Under the pieces are notes generated by a model that saw nothing but the letters and a program-made list of their open reading frames with translations, was not told where the DNA came from and searched no databases. A stretch of 64,000 nt of DNA from Adiantum capillus-veneris (Eukaryota; Streptophyta; Polypodiopsida; Polypodiales; Pteridaceae), in assembly GCA_014529385.2 (NCBI GenBank), contig CM043964.1, forward strand, positions 138,966,529 to 139,030,528, in the 5' to 3' direction. Position numbers and translations under genes: made by a program. Of this stretch, positions 12,681-23,208 are shown piece after piece; positions within the stretch are counted from its first letter, which is position 1, and the number at the start of each line of letters is the position of its first letter.

Positions 12681-13124
12681 CTATCTTAGCTGAGGAACGT
12701 AGCGCACATGTCGTAGCGTGTATGACACACCACTGGGAAATGACAAACAAATATCTCGGCCACCCTCTATGTCAAACGCTGAACCATCGGCCAAGTGCAC
12801 ACAACCAAGTCTCTCACTAGAAAATGTGCTAAACCACTGACGACATGGTGTGACGTGGAAAATTGCATCGCTATCTAGTAACCACTGTGGAGAAAGTGTG
12901 CTAACCATAGACAAATCTGCAAGAGGTACACTAAGAACAAGCGTGATATCACCGTCACTGGCATAGATTACCACTCGAACTGCCTTTCTAACATCTGTCA
13001 AAGCCATATCTGCATCTCGCATACATCTCTGGTGCTGCCTCATACATCTGAAACAACGGTGTCTATTGTGCCTGTGTGACCGCAATGCCAACAACGCAAG
13101 TATCGGCAAGTACGAGACCGCCAT
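12681..13124 (-). pseudogene. Copia gag zinc knuckle and protease fragment
   Basis: This is the junction of gag and protease in a copia polyprotein. The open frame of 147 codons contains WLLDSDAIFHVTPCRQWF, aligning with the copia protease active site (normally DSGA); the Gly is Asp here, which should abolish activity. The ending YTLRHVRYVPQLR matches the conserved VRHVPxL motif. Just upstream in another frame is CWHCGHTGTID, the first half of a CCHC zinc knuckle (CxxC-GHxG) lacking its final Cys. Nothing downstream resembles integrase, so the polyprotein is truncated by deletion. Confidence 0.7.
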
Positions 13125-13139
13125 CTCTCAATGTCACAC

Positions 13140-14010
13140 ATGTCTGCTGCCATAAGTGAACGCAAAAAATGGCAATAGTGGGAGATCACTCGACCACTAC
13201 GCTAATCAAGCATAAACCAACCAGTAGCTCAATAGTGAAAACCTGTAACTTGCATGTTGTAGTCTCACGCTTGAAATATGCGTCGATGTGAGAACATGAA
13301 GCCAAACCAAAGGAAACCTGTAACCACTATGAGCATACCATAAATGTATGGCTAAGAACCAAAGTATGGTGAGAAATATGGGAAAAATATGACAGAATCT
13401 CTCCTATAAACTGAGCAAAATCTCAAGTACAATCTCAACCATAAACCATGTCAAACTGGCAACAAAGTGGGAGGTAACTCGACCACTACACAATGCTCAA
13501 AAGCATGATCAATTGCATCAAATATGACGCTAACATATGCCTAAAAGCAACTCCACAATCTACAAACTCTGCAAGCATAAACTGGGACAAACTGCTCAAC
13601 TGAGCGTAAAGCGCATAACCATATACGCAAGTAGAGAACAAGCTAGCTCAAAACGCATACCACGAGAGAAACTACCTGCAAAATATCTGCAAAAACCTGT
13701 GAAACCTGTGACTGTTTATCTGTAGCCACACAAGCATACACAATTGCAATCCTCACTCCTGCGAGAGTGGGTACAAGAACACCAAACCGTGTCCAAACTG
13801 ACAAAACCTGTCAAAATCTATCAAAGTGAGAGTAAGCACTCGATCACTGTCAAAGTGGGAATATATCGACCACTGTAGAAAATGGCATAACATTGCGAAC
13901 TTTTATGGCGAGAAGATGGGAAAAAATGAACAATGAGTCAAAACTCAACGCAAACTGCAAACCAAAAAATTGCAGATAACTGCCAAAGTGGGAGTCAACT
14001 TGACCATTAA
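13140..14010. repeat. Dispersed short motif within the copia interior
   Basis: Variants of AGTGGGAG followed within a few bases by CTCGACCACT occur near 13173, 13470, 13830-13880 and 13985, at irregular spacing. The surroundings also share CAAACTG and AAAACCTGT words. This looks like a degenerate repeat; no reading frame is kept. Confidence 0.45.
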
Positions 14011-14979
14011 ACCATCAGAGAGCAAACTCTGAATACGTGCAAACCATGGCAAGAATCTGGGAAAATTTTGGTAGAGTTTCCCCTGGAAACTGAGTACAAA
14101 CTCAAAAAATCTCACCAAGTCGCATGAAAAATAGACACACAGTGTCTCAGTAAACAAATCCACAAATTATCTTATACGCTGCCAAAAGCCTGGCAAACTA
14201 GCTCACTCCTGACCGAGTGAATCTATGGACGTGTACCTGTCCAAAAACACCTGTAAATCTGCTACCTACGAGCTATACCTAGCTCAACCTGTATCCACAT
14301 AGCATACATAGCCTGAAACTGCACCAAACTGTGCAAAAAACTGCTCTCTAGTGCTCCACACAAGCTGCACGGCAACCTGTGAGCAAAACCGCTGAAAATT
14401 GGCAACTAGTACCTCATCGATCTGTAAACACGTCAATCAAAAATGCTTTCCAAGAGCTGTGTGCGCTCAAGGAAAAAAAACCTGCTCTGGAATGGTCCGT
14501 GAGAGTCGTATCTGTCGGTATGTGCCGACAAAGCCGAAACTAGAGACGACCGTCAAAGTCAAAAATTCGGGGATCGCCGTCGGAGCCGTTTTCCATTGCC
14601 CAGCGAAAGTTCCAATGTTATGGCTGCCTGTGCTCGAAGTCAAGAAAATGCTCGATGTCGGCTTTCGCTGCCGGGCGAAAGCGCGCTAGTCAAATAGCCG
14701 CAAATCGGTGTCGAAACCGATACGCCAAGTCGAGTTGTCATTGCTCGAAGCCGTAGAGGAGGAATGTCGAGACGTTGAGAAAAGATGCCGAAAACGGTGT
14801 CGAAACCGTTGTCGGGTCACCGCAATCTGAAGGCGGAAAGAGGAGAAAAAATCGATGTAAAGGGCGGCGAAATTGGGCTGATGCCTGGCGATGTCCGGGC
14901 TTACTCACCGGTACCTTTACACGTTTGCATGTGTGCGTGAGCGCACGTCAAAAGAGGCGGGCTCTATCTCAACTCTCAC

Positions 14980-15596
14980 TCGCTCGCTCGCTATCTCTCT
15001 CTCTCATGCTACTGTCTTCAAGCTGGCTGAAAGAAGTTCTTCTTGTCTCTGTTAGCTGTGTTTCAAGCAGGATCAAGGAGTTCGGGGCGGGGGGGGGGGG
15101 GCTTGGCGAGAACCCCATGTGAGCTTTCGAAGGTCGAAGAGTTGGGGGTGGGGGTGGGGGAAACACTCCCTTGCACACACAATGAACTTTTAAGGCTCAA
15201 AAGAAAAAAATCGATTTTTGCCTGCAACACTGTCGATTGCTACAGTGCCGATTTTGACTGTGTGTGCGCGTGTGTGTGGGGGGGGATAAACCTGCTCAAA
15301 TGCTCCTGCCTAAGAGCTCATTCTCTTGAGTCTTGCTTGGTGCAGCACTGCTGCTCGGGTTGCACTTGCAATTTTCCCAAAGCTCCTATGGAGAGTGTGT
15401 GTGTGTATGTGTACCGACCTGATGCCCCGACTCGACTTCCCCCAATTGGATGCCTTCAAGCCTCGGTTCAATTGACTGCCACCTACTGCTCTCGTTACCT
15501 GCTGCCCGAATTGCACATGTCCGATTCCTTGGCTGCCTTAATTGGCTCACCCAATTCCCAATTTTCTTGCTTGCAATTCTCAGTTGCCGAGACCTC

Positions 15597-15635
<39 letters not shown>

Positions 15636-15865
15636 CCCCATACTGTGCCGGCTCCAAGCCATGTGTAGTTTCTCGAGAGCTTGGCATTGCAGCCCGATTC
15701 TTCCACACTTGCTCACTGTTTGAGAATATTTTGCAAGCTTCGACCTGGCTACTACCCTGCTCTCAGTGCCCGCTTTGCTTATGGCTCAATTGACTTTGCA
15801 GGGCTGTGCCACTGTGTGTGTGTGTGTGCGCGCGCGCGCGCGCGCACCACCACACAACACAGGAA
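14980..15865. repeat. Cluster of simple repeats inside the copia element
   Basis: Includes TC runs near 14990, a run of twelve G at about 15089, G-rich runs near 15150 and 15278, a TG run at 15602-15633, and TG passing into (CG)n at about 15817-15846. ORFs across this stretch on both strands are artefacts of the simple repeats. Confidence 0.8.
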
Positions 15866-16358
15866 CGGAGCATTGTCCTGGTCCAAAAGCTCAACACCAG
15901 CCAACTTCTTTTGCAATTGAAATTGCCCCCCAAAACACTTACAAAGCCTTCGACTGTTGCTCGATTGTTCTCCTGCACAATTCGATGCAATGCTCACTCG
16001 AGAGTTGTTGCTCACAGCCCTGCTTCACCTGTTGCTTTCTTTCTCTAGAGCTTGCATTGCTTTTTTTTTTAACACACGTAGCTTCAAGATCCCTTCTTGC
16101 TCGACACTGTTCTTGCAGATCTCTGTTTCTCCAGAGATGCTTCGAGAATCTCCAAGATCACTCACATGCCGAACAGGGGCTGCGCACGTTGAGTAGCCGA
16201 GAACCACCGAGATCCCCTCTGAGTGCTCCGATTCATGTCGGATTTGTTGCCACCACCAAGGTCAAGCTTGAGCTCCGGGCTCCGCCATAGCCGGCGAGCT
16301 CTGTCGCTTTCGAGTCGGTCATCGGAGAGCGGTCGCACACACGTCATTCGCTATCGTA

Positions 16359-16370
16359 GCTCTGATACCA
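16359..16370 (-). other. Copia primer binding site (initiator Met)
   Basis: On the minus strand TGGTATCAGAGC, an exact match to the common plant primer site, lies two bases after the end of the 5' LTR (TCATCA). It fixes the element's orientation. Confidence 0.9.
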
Positions 16371-16372
16371 AT

Positions 16373-16597
16373 TGATGAGTGCGCGTGTGTGTGGATGCTT
16401 ACATGCATGCGTGGTGCAGTGCTTGCGGGGAAGGGGGAAGAGCACAAGCCGGTGTGGGTGGAGCACCCTCACAAAACTAAGATGAGGAGCTCCTTATTCT
16501 CATATGTAATGAAGAATAAGGGTATGTACACACGTGGGCGGGTGGCCGGACACTAGACGTCCAGACGGATAAAAGGCATAGTGCCTTTACCCCAATA
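16373..16597 (-). repeat. Copia 5' LTR
   Basis: Begins TATTGGGGTAAAGG on the minus strand (TG mutated to TA) and ends CACTCATCA next to the primer binding site. TSD ACATT follows at 16598-16602. Confidence 0.85.
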
Positions 16598-16602
16598 ACA
16601 TT

Positions 16603-16800
16603 CACCGACGCCCACTCACTGGTCCTTGCAACAACTCTTGCTTGGTCGTTCGGACAAGTTGCATCAGCAAGTGCATGCAAGCGATTGTATGCTTTTTTAG
16701 ATTTTTTCACGCTCGTCCATACCTATCACAATCACACTACAATATCTCAAAGTGCGATAGAACTTAAATTTGCATCACAGATACGTTTGCAAATCCACTG
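16603..16800 (+). pseudogene. Probable hAT transposase C-terminal dimerisation segment
   Basis: Directly right of the copia insertion an open plus-strand frame reads QVASASACKRLYAFLDFF, then a NH-x(7)-AIEL-x(6)-IRL pattern. This resembles the C-terminal hAT dimerisation region (SxSACER..W..F.FIH..RN....A..L......LRL). Removing the copia element and one ACATT copy would put it about 240 bp after the last recognised part of the transposase at 11361. The Glu of the usual CER is Lys here. Assignment rests on a short pattern and position, so it is moderate at best. Confidence 0.42.
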
Positions 16801-16814
16801 GTACACCTTGGTTT

Positions 16815-17045
16815 AAGTTATCACAACACACCACACTTTGTATTAATCATTGTGCACCATGACTTTATTTGCAAATACAGTGTCCATATTTCAACTAAAA
16901 CTATAACAACATACCACATTGATCGCTTTGCTCCATTATTACTAAAAGACTTTACTTTTGAATACAGATTCAAAAATTCAATAGAAAATATCACGACACA
17001 TCGCATTGTGTATTAATTGCTTTGCCCCATGACTACATCATTATA
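16815..17045. repeat. Degenerate tandem repeat, period about 86 bp, three units
   Basis: Units centred on variants of ATCACAACACACCACACTTTG, each followed by a GCTTTG/TTGTG and CCATGACT segment, start near 16819, 16904 and 16990. Divergence is high. It separates the hAT remnant from the end of the kinase pseudogene. Confidence 0.5.
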
Positions 17046-17153
17046 AAATGGTACAATTTAAGTCAATGGTCCATGAATATACAAAAAGCTCCATTTACAT
17101 ATATGTCAGATAATCCAAAAGAGACTGTTGTTTACAAAGCTAATCAAAGTAAA

Positions 17154-18054
17154 CTAAAATCTATGCATCATCTCACTAAGCAGACGTAAACACATCTCCG
17201 AGTTGAGCTCTAACATATCTAAATGCTCACTCATATTCAGCAATGTCTTTCTCTGCCTAGGCCCTTGTTGTAAGTAGTTTTTCCATAGTATGTTGGCAAT
17301 CATGCCGCAATCAATTTGCTTTGGCTTTTGCCAAGACACATTGTAATGCTCTGAAAAATATTTGCACCAATCACATAGTTGCTCAATGCAAAAAGCAACT
17401 GCATAGGTGTCAGTGGCTTTCGAATATGGACAAGCAGTTTTTGGGTTGCAATGCAAAAAGCAACTGCATAGGTGTCAGTGGCTTTCGAATATGGACAAGC
17501 AGTTTTTGGGTTGCAAAGCTTGGGGGAACTCCAAGGATGTAGGGCATGCTCTGTGGGGTCTTTGATGTTGGTTGCTCGCTTCTCAATGCCAACTCGTATT
17601 GCCAACCCCCAATTAATGACACCCACACGTGGCACACCTTCCTTAGTGAAGTCAGTCATGATGTTCGATGGGTGCAAGTCACAGTGTATAATTCCTTTGC
17701 TATGTGCATGTGCCATATTCTTCACCAGAGCATCCACAAAAGAAGGCGCCCAATTGAGCATATGCTTGTACATCTCTAACTCTTGCTCTGTGGGAGGGCG
17801 TCTAGGATCTTCTTTTTGAGCCACCAGTATGTTAGAGAATTTTCCTTTGGGTGGTGGAACACACTCTAACATGTCACCCAAATCCATTCCATTGAAGCGA
17901 GGAAAAACAAGAGACCATGGCTCTTGGTGTGTTTGTGCAATGCATCTAACGATGCCCATGTGGAACAATTGCAGGCTCGCCTCTCGAGCGAAAGATTGGC
18001 GGCTCTCTGCTGCATCTCCTTTGAAGTATTTGACCACATATTGCACCTCTGGCG
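17154..18054 (-). pseudogene. Protein-kinase-like gene, 3' part (catalytic domain)
   Basis: Minus strand, reading from the CACTA junction at 18054. It shows kinase motifs in order: YVVKYFKG with the ATP-binding Lys (18031-18029), HCDLHPSNIM (catalytic loop, about 17690-17660) and VINWGLA (17620-17603), where the usual DFG/DWG Asp is Asn. The C-lobe continues to a TAG at 17156-17154. A 65-bp tandem duplication (17384-17513) shifts the frame, so the last 100 codons are read from 17456 in another frame. No intron is seen. The N-terminal part lies beyond the CACTA element at 25228-25732. The upstream half carries two stops. I cannot name the kinase family; loss of the metal-binding Asp suggests it was a pseudokinase or mutated after inactivation. 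Confidence 0.75.
17384..17513. repeat. 65-bp perfect tandem duplication in the kinase pseudogene
   Basis: Copies 17384-17448 and 17449-17513, each starting CAATGCAAAAAGCAACTG, are identical by eye. Since 65 is not a multiple of three the kinase frame is shifted after the duplication. Confidence 0.9.
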
Positions 18055-18230
18055 CACTACAACACTAAATGAAGATATCGACGTGTCTATATCGACGGCC
18101 ATGCTTTTCCACGCATATATCGACGACATTAGCGGGCGTCGCTATACACGTCGCAGTGTGCGTCGATATACGCGTGGAAAGGCTTTATTTGCCACGCGTA
18201 TAGCGATGCAAAAAAATTTGGGAGAAAAAA
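18055..18230. repeat. CACTA left end: TIR and subterminal repeats
   Basis: After the terminal CACTACAACA come several copies of ATATCGACG, CGTCGCTATAC and CGTCGATATACGCG in both orientations. In En/Spm such subterminal words are where the TNPA protein binds; that role here is inferred. Confidence 0.8.
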
Positions 18231-18319
18231 GCGAAACCGCGCGTAGGGGCGATTTTCGCCTGCTCGGGTCTTGGCCGAAACCTGCTGCGCAGGTATTATG
18301 TCCATCTCCACCCTCCCCA

Positions 18320-18323
<4 letters not shown>

Positions 18324-18369
<46 letters not shown>

Positions 18370-18420
18370 TATCTCTCTTTCCTACACACACACACACACA
18401 CACACACACACGATGTAGAG

Positions 18421-18470
<50 letters not shown>

Positions 18471-18567
18471 GTGTGTGTGTGTGTGTGTAGGAAAGAGAGA
18501 GAGAGAGAGGTGTGTGTATGTGTGTGTGTGTAGGAAATAGAGAGAGAGAGCGGTGCGTGTGTGTGTA

Positions 18568-18605
<38 letters not shown>

Positions 18606-18626
18606 GTGTGTGTGTGTGTAGGTAAT

Positions 18627-18670
<44 letters not shown>
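18324..18670. repeat. Compound microsatellite (TC, CA, GA, TG)
   Basis: Alternating blocks of TC, CA, GA and TG repeats joined by short spacers such as TAGGAAAGAGAG. ORFs of Ser/Leu, Arg/Glu or Thr/His repeats here are artefacts. Confidence 0.95.
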
Positions 18671-18673
<3 letters not shown>

Positions 18674-19079
18674 AATGTATGCTTAGGAAATTAAAATTAA
18701 AGAAAAAAAAATTAAAGAGAGAAATGAAATGAAATGTTATATTAACGTCTTCGAAAGGCCAAAGTGACCTATGAGACATGAGACAAGAAAGTTACAATGT
18801 GATGGATCTAATACAAAGTCAGAGTAAGAAGATGACAGAATAAAATATTATGGAATCCTAAACTGCTGGGTGTGGACTAAACGGCTAAACGAGCTAGTTG
18901 GGATAGGTAGATCTCCTCCATGGTCAGTACTCTGACCGGGCGTTGTGCATGTCACGATCGAGCCAAAGTGACCTAGCTAGATCCTCTGATGCAGCCTCTG
19001 TCGATGTTGTGTAGTCCTCCGCAGTCGTGGGAGTCTAGATCTCCCTAGATCAATCGCTCGCTCGATCATTAGAGAGATA

Positions 19080-19089
19080 GGGAAGTAGA

Positions 19090-19149
<60 letters not shown>

Positions 19150-19152
19150 AGT

Positions 19153-19191
<39 letters not shown>

Positions 19192-19205
19192 TAGAGAAAG
19201 AGAGT

Positions 19206-19292
<87 letters not shown>

Positions 19293-19398
19293 GGAAGTGG
19301 AGCTCCAGGAGTTATGGCAGAGAAATAGGAAAATAGAGAAATAGAGAGAGATAGGAAAATAGGGAAATAGAGAGAGAAAGAGAGATAGCGAGAGCGAG

Positions 19399-19451
<53 letters not shown>

Positions 19452-19520
19452 TAGCGACAGCAAGATCGAGAGAGAAAGAGAGATAGCGAGAGCGAGATCG
19501 AGAGAGAAAGAACGAGAGAT
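19080..19520. repeat. GA-rich microsatellite with TA core
   Basis: Long GA runs with an embedded TA block (about 19206-19245) and short variants GAGATAGCGAGAGCGAGATCGA near 19385-19500. The 197-codon Ser/Leu ORF on the minus strand across it is not a gene. Confidence 0.9.
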
Positions 19521-20323
19521 AGGGTACGTAGACAGAGAAGAAACTATGGAACTAAAAGAGGCAAAGGGGTTTTGCCTGCTACATGCATTGCCATGTACAC
19601 CTGGGAGTGCACGTATGTGTCTACCCATATAGGATTTGACCAATAAAGACGAGATTTTGACCCCGTGGTCCTGATCTCCTTACACCTTTGGACTGAGGTG
19701 TACGGAGATTGGGCAAGACTAGAGAATGCGAGGTAGTTTACATTGTGAGGAGTATATATATATATATATATATATTAAAACAACATTCATCATCATTGTA
19801 GATGGCAACGTCATCAACTAACATGGAGGAAAATATTGCATGCTCATGCACGCTCTGCAAGTATCAAATCCTGCGTAAGCGTAGGATATGTAATGAGCAT
19901 GTGCACAAGTACGGAGAGTTTGCTAGAGAAACCGTACAGAATCTGCGATACGACTCCTACGGAACAGGCATTGATTTCCGCGACATAGCACCTACATCTG
20001 AGAGAGAGAGAGAGAGAGAGAAAAAAGATTATGCGTGAAGGTCCGACCAATATAGAGCCACGGATGGAAGCAGAAAAGGGCTTACAGACAGAAGACAACG
20101 GCATGGAGGAGATGCTGGATGCCTTCTTCCAGACAAGCGAGGAGAACGCGAACGAAGCAGCACCAGAAGCCGTGCGCCTATCTCCTAAAGACATGTTGAG
20201 GAAGTTGGCACGTCAACCAATCTATGAAGGCGCCAAAATATATGTGCGTCGTACTTGTCTGGCATTTTTGAATCTTCAGTCAGTGTACGGGTGGTCAAAT
20301 GCAAGCGTCACTGCTTTGTTTAG

Positions 20324-20404
20324 GTACATAAATTACAAAAGAGATTTTCCGATTGCAACGGTGATGTGCTCGGAGAGCTTTTTAATTTAATGTGGCTTAA
20401 ACAG
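20324..20404 (+). other. Intron in TNP2 gene
   Basis: GTACAT at the donor and TTAAACAG at the acceptor. Removal joins AG and G into an Arg codon and continues the conserved LLREQLLP segment, which the unspliced frame cannot do. Confidence 0.75.
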
Positions 20405-21140
20405 GTTATTGCGGGAGCAACTTCTCCCGGCTGGCAATGAAATGCCCCCCTCCAGGCCAGATGCAAAGCAACTTCTGACCTCAGTTGGCTTGGACTACAA
20501 CAAGATTCATGCATGTCCAAATGATTGCATTCTTTTTCGCAATGAATTCATTGTCTGTCATGTCCTAAGTGCGGAGCAATGCGCTACAAACAAGATGCAA
20601 ATGGCGAGACAGTGCCAGCTAAAGTGTTGCGGCATTTCCCTATTATTCCTAGGATAAAAAACATGTTTTGTTGTGGTTCCATTGCAAAGTTGATGCGGTG
20701 GCATTCTACGAATAGATCCACTGACGCAACATTTAGGGTGTCCGCTGATTCGAAGGCTTGGAGGCACATTGAAGATACCTGGCCACATTTTAAGAATGAA
20801 CCACGCAATTTGCGTTTGGGCATGGCAATGGATGGAGTCAATCCATTTGGCTTGAGAAGCTCGTCATGGAGCACTTGGCCTGTGTGCCTTATCAATTACA
20901 ACCTCCCGCCGTGGCTTGCTATCAAGAAGGGTCATTTGATTTTAAGCTTGATTGTACCTGGTAAGTTCAAGGCAAAAAACATGGATGTTTATCTAGCTCC
21001 ACTAGTTGACGAGCTCCAGGAGTTATGGCATGGGATCGACATAGCAGATGCGGTTGAACCAGTAGGACAACAGCATGCAAGGATCCATGGACTTCTTATG
21101 TGGACTATGCATGATTGGCCAGGATATGGAGACGCTTCTG

Positions 21141-21219
21141 GTAATGGTTATTGATTTACAAAATTCTCGCTATTCGCAAGCCCTTTGTCTTGGCCTAATT
21201 CATGCTTTGATATATGCAG
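21141..21219 (+). other. Intron in TNP2 gene
   Basis: GTAATG donor and TATATGCAG acceptor, 79 bp. Splicing joins GYGDAS to ELTTSGYNACPICG, the usual TNP2 order before the finger motif. Confidence 0.8.
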
Positions 21220-23208
21220 AACTAACAACTTCGGGATACAATGCATGTCCAATTTGCGGGTAGTCTTTGGATGTGCGCTATTCTACCTCTCTTCGAAAGA
21301 CAATTTATCAAGGACACCACCGTTATCTTCCAGATGGCCATCACTTGCGCGAAGGCCATCTTGGTCGCGTCGAATGTCGTCCTATGCATGTACAAGAGTG
21401 GCGTTGCCGATGGGAGCAACATGAGGGGCAACCTATTCCAGGAATGAAACGTTTGTCCATTCTCCATACGTTGCCGTACTGGGGTGATCTACTAATTAAC
21501 CATTTGCTGATCCAATGCATATATTCAAGAATGTGGGAGAGCTCCTCTGGAAGACAATCATGGGAATGAAAGACAATCGAGCTTCACGAGATGATTTGCA
21601 GTCGGTTGGAAAGATGCCAGAGCTGTGGCCTTTCACCAATGTAGCTGGTCAAACAAAACTTCCAAGAGCGCCATGGGTATTGCTAAAAAACGAAGAGCGA
21701 CTAGTGAAAAGGGTGATTTCAGAGTTCAGGACGCCAACAGGATATATGCGATGTCTCAAGACAGCATTCACCCGTGACGATCAACTGTCAAGGTTGAAAT
21801 CGCACGACTGGCATAAGTTCTTGCAATTCATTCTTCCAATTGCGATCAAGGGGTGTTTAACGGAGGAAGTGCGGACCTGCATATACAAGATTTCAGACCT
21901 AGTGGGGTGGATCTCTTCGAAGGAGATACGGGAGGAATCTATTGCAGTCACAAGGGCTAACTCCATTGAGGCAGTTTGCATGATTGAGAAGTATCTACCC
22001 ACGAGCTGCCTAACTATCCAAATGCACTTGCTCGTCCATGTAGTAGATGAGGTTGCAGTGGCAGGTACAGTCCACAGCCGTTGGATGTTCTTTCTAGAGC
22101 GGTTCATGAAAACACTTAAGGGTTTTGTTCGCCAAAAAGCGCGTATACTAAATTCAACGCCGATGCAAAAATGGCTTGAAAGGTACGAAGAAGAGAAAGA
22201 GAGACGCAATCTAGAGCGACACGATTTCAGGCGAAGTCGAACGACTAGAGGCTTACCCTTGCCAGACTATCTCGCTCCTCTACCTGAATTCCCTACAATG
22301 GCATGGTTGGACAAGACAGTGAGAGCAACTCGACAGATCGGAGAACCCATATCTCTAGAAGAGGAAGAGCTGGCTATTGGATGTGACTGGAAGTATCATA
22401 CATACATGGCACTGTGGTCGGATGGAAATCATTTCAGAACACAACAAATTGACAGCAGAAGAAACACGTTTGACAGTGGGGTAATGGTTAGTTTCATGCA
22501 AAAGAGGAGGGCCAGTGCTAGAGACACGAATGAGAGCACTAGCAACCTAGATTACTGTGGTCTGGTGTCAGATATCCTGAAAGTAAGCTTCAGGCGGTTT
22601 AAGATGTTTTTGTTGGATGTGAAGTGGTTCAAGGTGATTACTTCTGGTCGTAATGCAACGGTATGGAGAGATGGAAACAAACTTGTGCAAATAGATTCTA
22701 CAAAGATTTGGACAGATGCGAGCGACACATTTGCTCTCCCCGAACATTGCAAGCAAGTGGTCTTTGTACCGGACCCTCGAGAGCGTCAATGGTGGTTTGT
22801 GGTTCAGGTTGCTCCAAGAAATAAACAAGTATTTGAAGGGCAAGATCTCCTGGAGGAAAGTCAGTTAGACCACGTCCATACTACTGTGACATTAGATGAG
22901 ATGGACGAAGGTATGGCAGAGGAAGCTGGCAGATATACGAGGGATGACGTAGACGAGCCAGAATTGACACTTGTAGATGAAGATGCAATGGATGAAGACA
23001 ATCTTCCAGAACGAGTTGGGACAGAGTTATGTTTGCAATTAGAGATAGACGATGATACGGTGCAAGATCTCATCGATGATGCCTCACTCGTCGAGGTCTA
23101 GGTCTGTAAGTGTTTGTGTGAAAACTTTGATTTAAAATTAAGCTTAAAGTTAATTTAAACAACTGTGTTCTGATGCTTTATTTTACTTTCTTTGTGTAGG
23201 ACTTTAGT

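Larger units (their letters stand above)
11526..16597 (-). mobile_element. Ty1/copia LTR retrotransposon, internally deleted
   Basis: The element lies on the minus strand, about 5.1 kb. LTRs are 11526-11749 (3') and 16373-16597 (5'). The primer binding site TGGTATCAGAGC and the polypurine tract AAGTGGGAGA sit where expected on the minus strand. The only recognisable coding part is a gag zinc knuckle and protease at 13124-12681. Integrase, reverse transcriptase and RNase H are absent. A minus-strand ORF at 12424-12200 is unidentified. The 13.2-16.3 kb region, where gag should be, is full of short repeats and microsatellites. TSD ACATT confirms an ordinary insertion, and the disrupted target is the hAT transposase gene. 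Confidence 0.8.
19802..23101 (+). pseudogene. CACTA TNP2-type transposase, multi-exon, broken
   Basis: Catalyses excision and insertion of CACTA elements. The ATG at 19802 follows an AT-rich leader. A (GA)n run at 19998-20022 breaks the frame. The 20324-20404 intron joins ALFR to LLREQLLPAGN. KIHACPNDCILF is followed by a one-base shift near 20557 into CPKCGAMRYKQDANGE. Then the Transposase_21 core: GMAMDGVNPFG, INYNLPPW, LSLIVPGK and WTMHDWPGYGDAS. A second intron (21141-21219) leads to a CPICG finger with a TAG (21261-21263) directly after. A further shift near 21510 opens a 528-codon frame from 21515 containing MHIFKNV, a DUF4218-like block (LVHVVDEV, VHSRWMFFLERF) and a DUF4216-like block (DVKWFKV), then an acidic tail. 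Order and size fit TNP2; it is inactive as it stands. Confidence 0.88.

Noticed and set aside
15043-15723. 226-codon plus-strand ORF
   Set aside because: Crosses several TG and G runs, has no domain, and lies in the antisense of a copia element.
17472-17819. Plus-strand ORF of 115 codons
   Set aside because: Antisense shadow of the kinase catalytic domain.
19050-19643. 197-codon minus-strand ORF
   Set aside because: Almost entirely Ser-Leu from GA/TC microsatellite.
20584-20895. Minus-strand ORF of 103 codons
   Set aside because: Antisense shadow of the TNP2 transposase.
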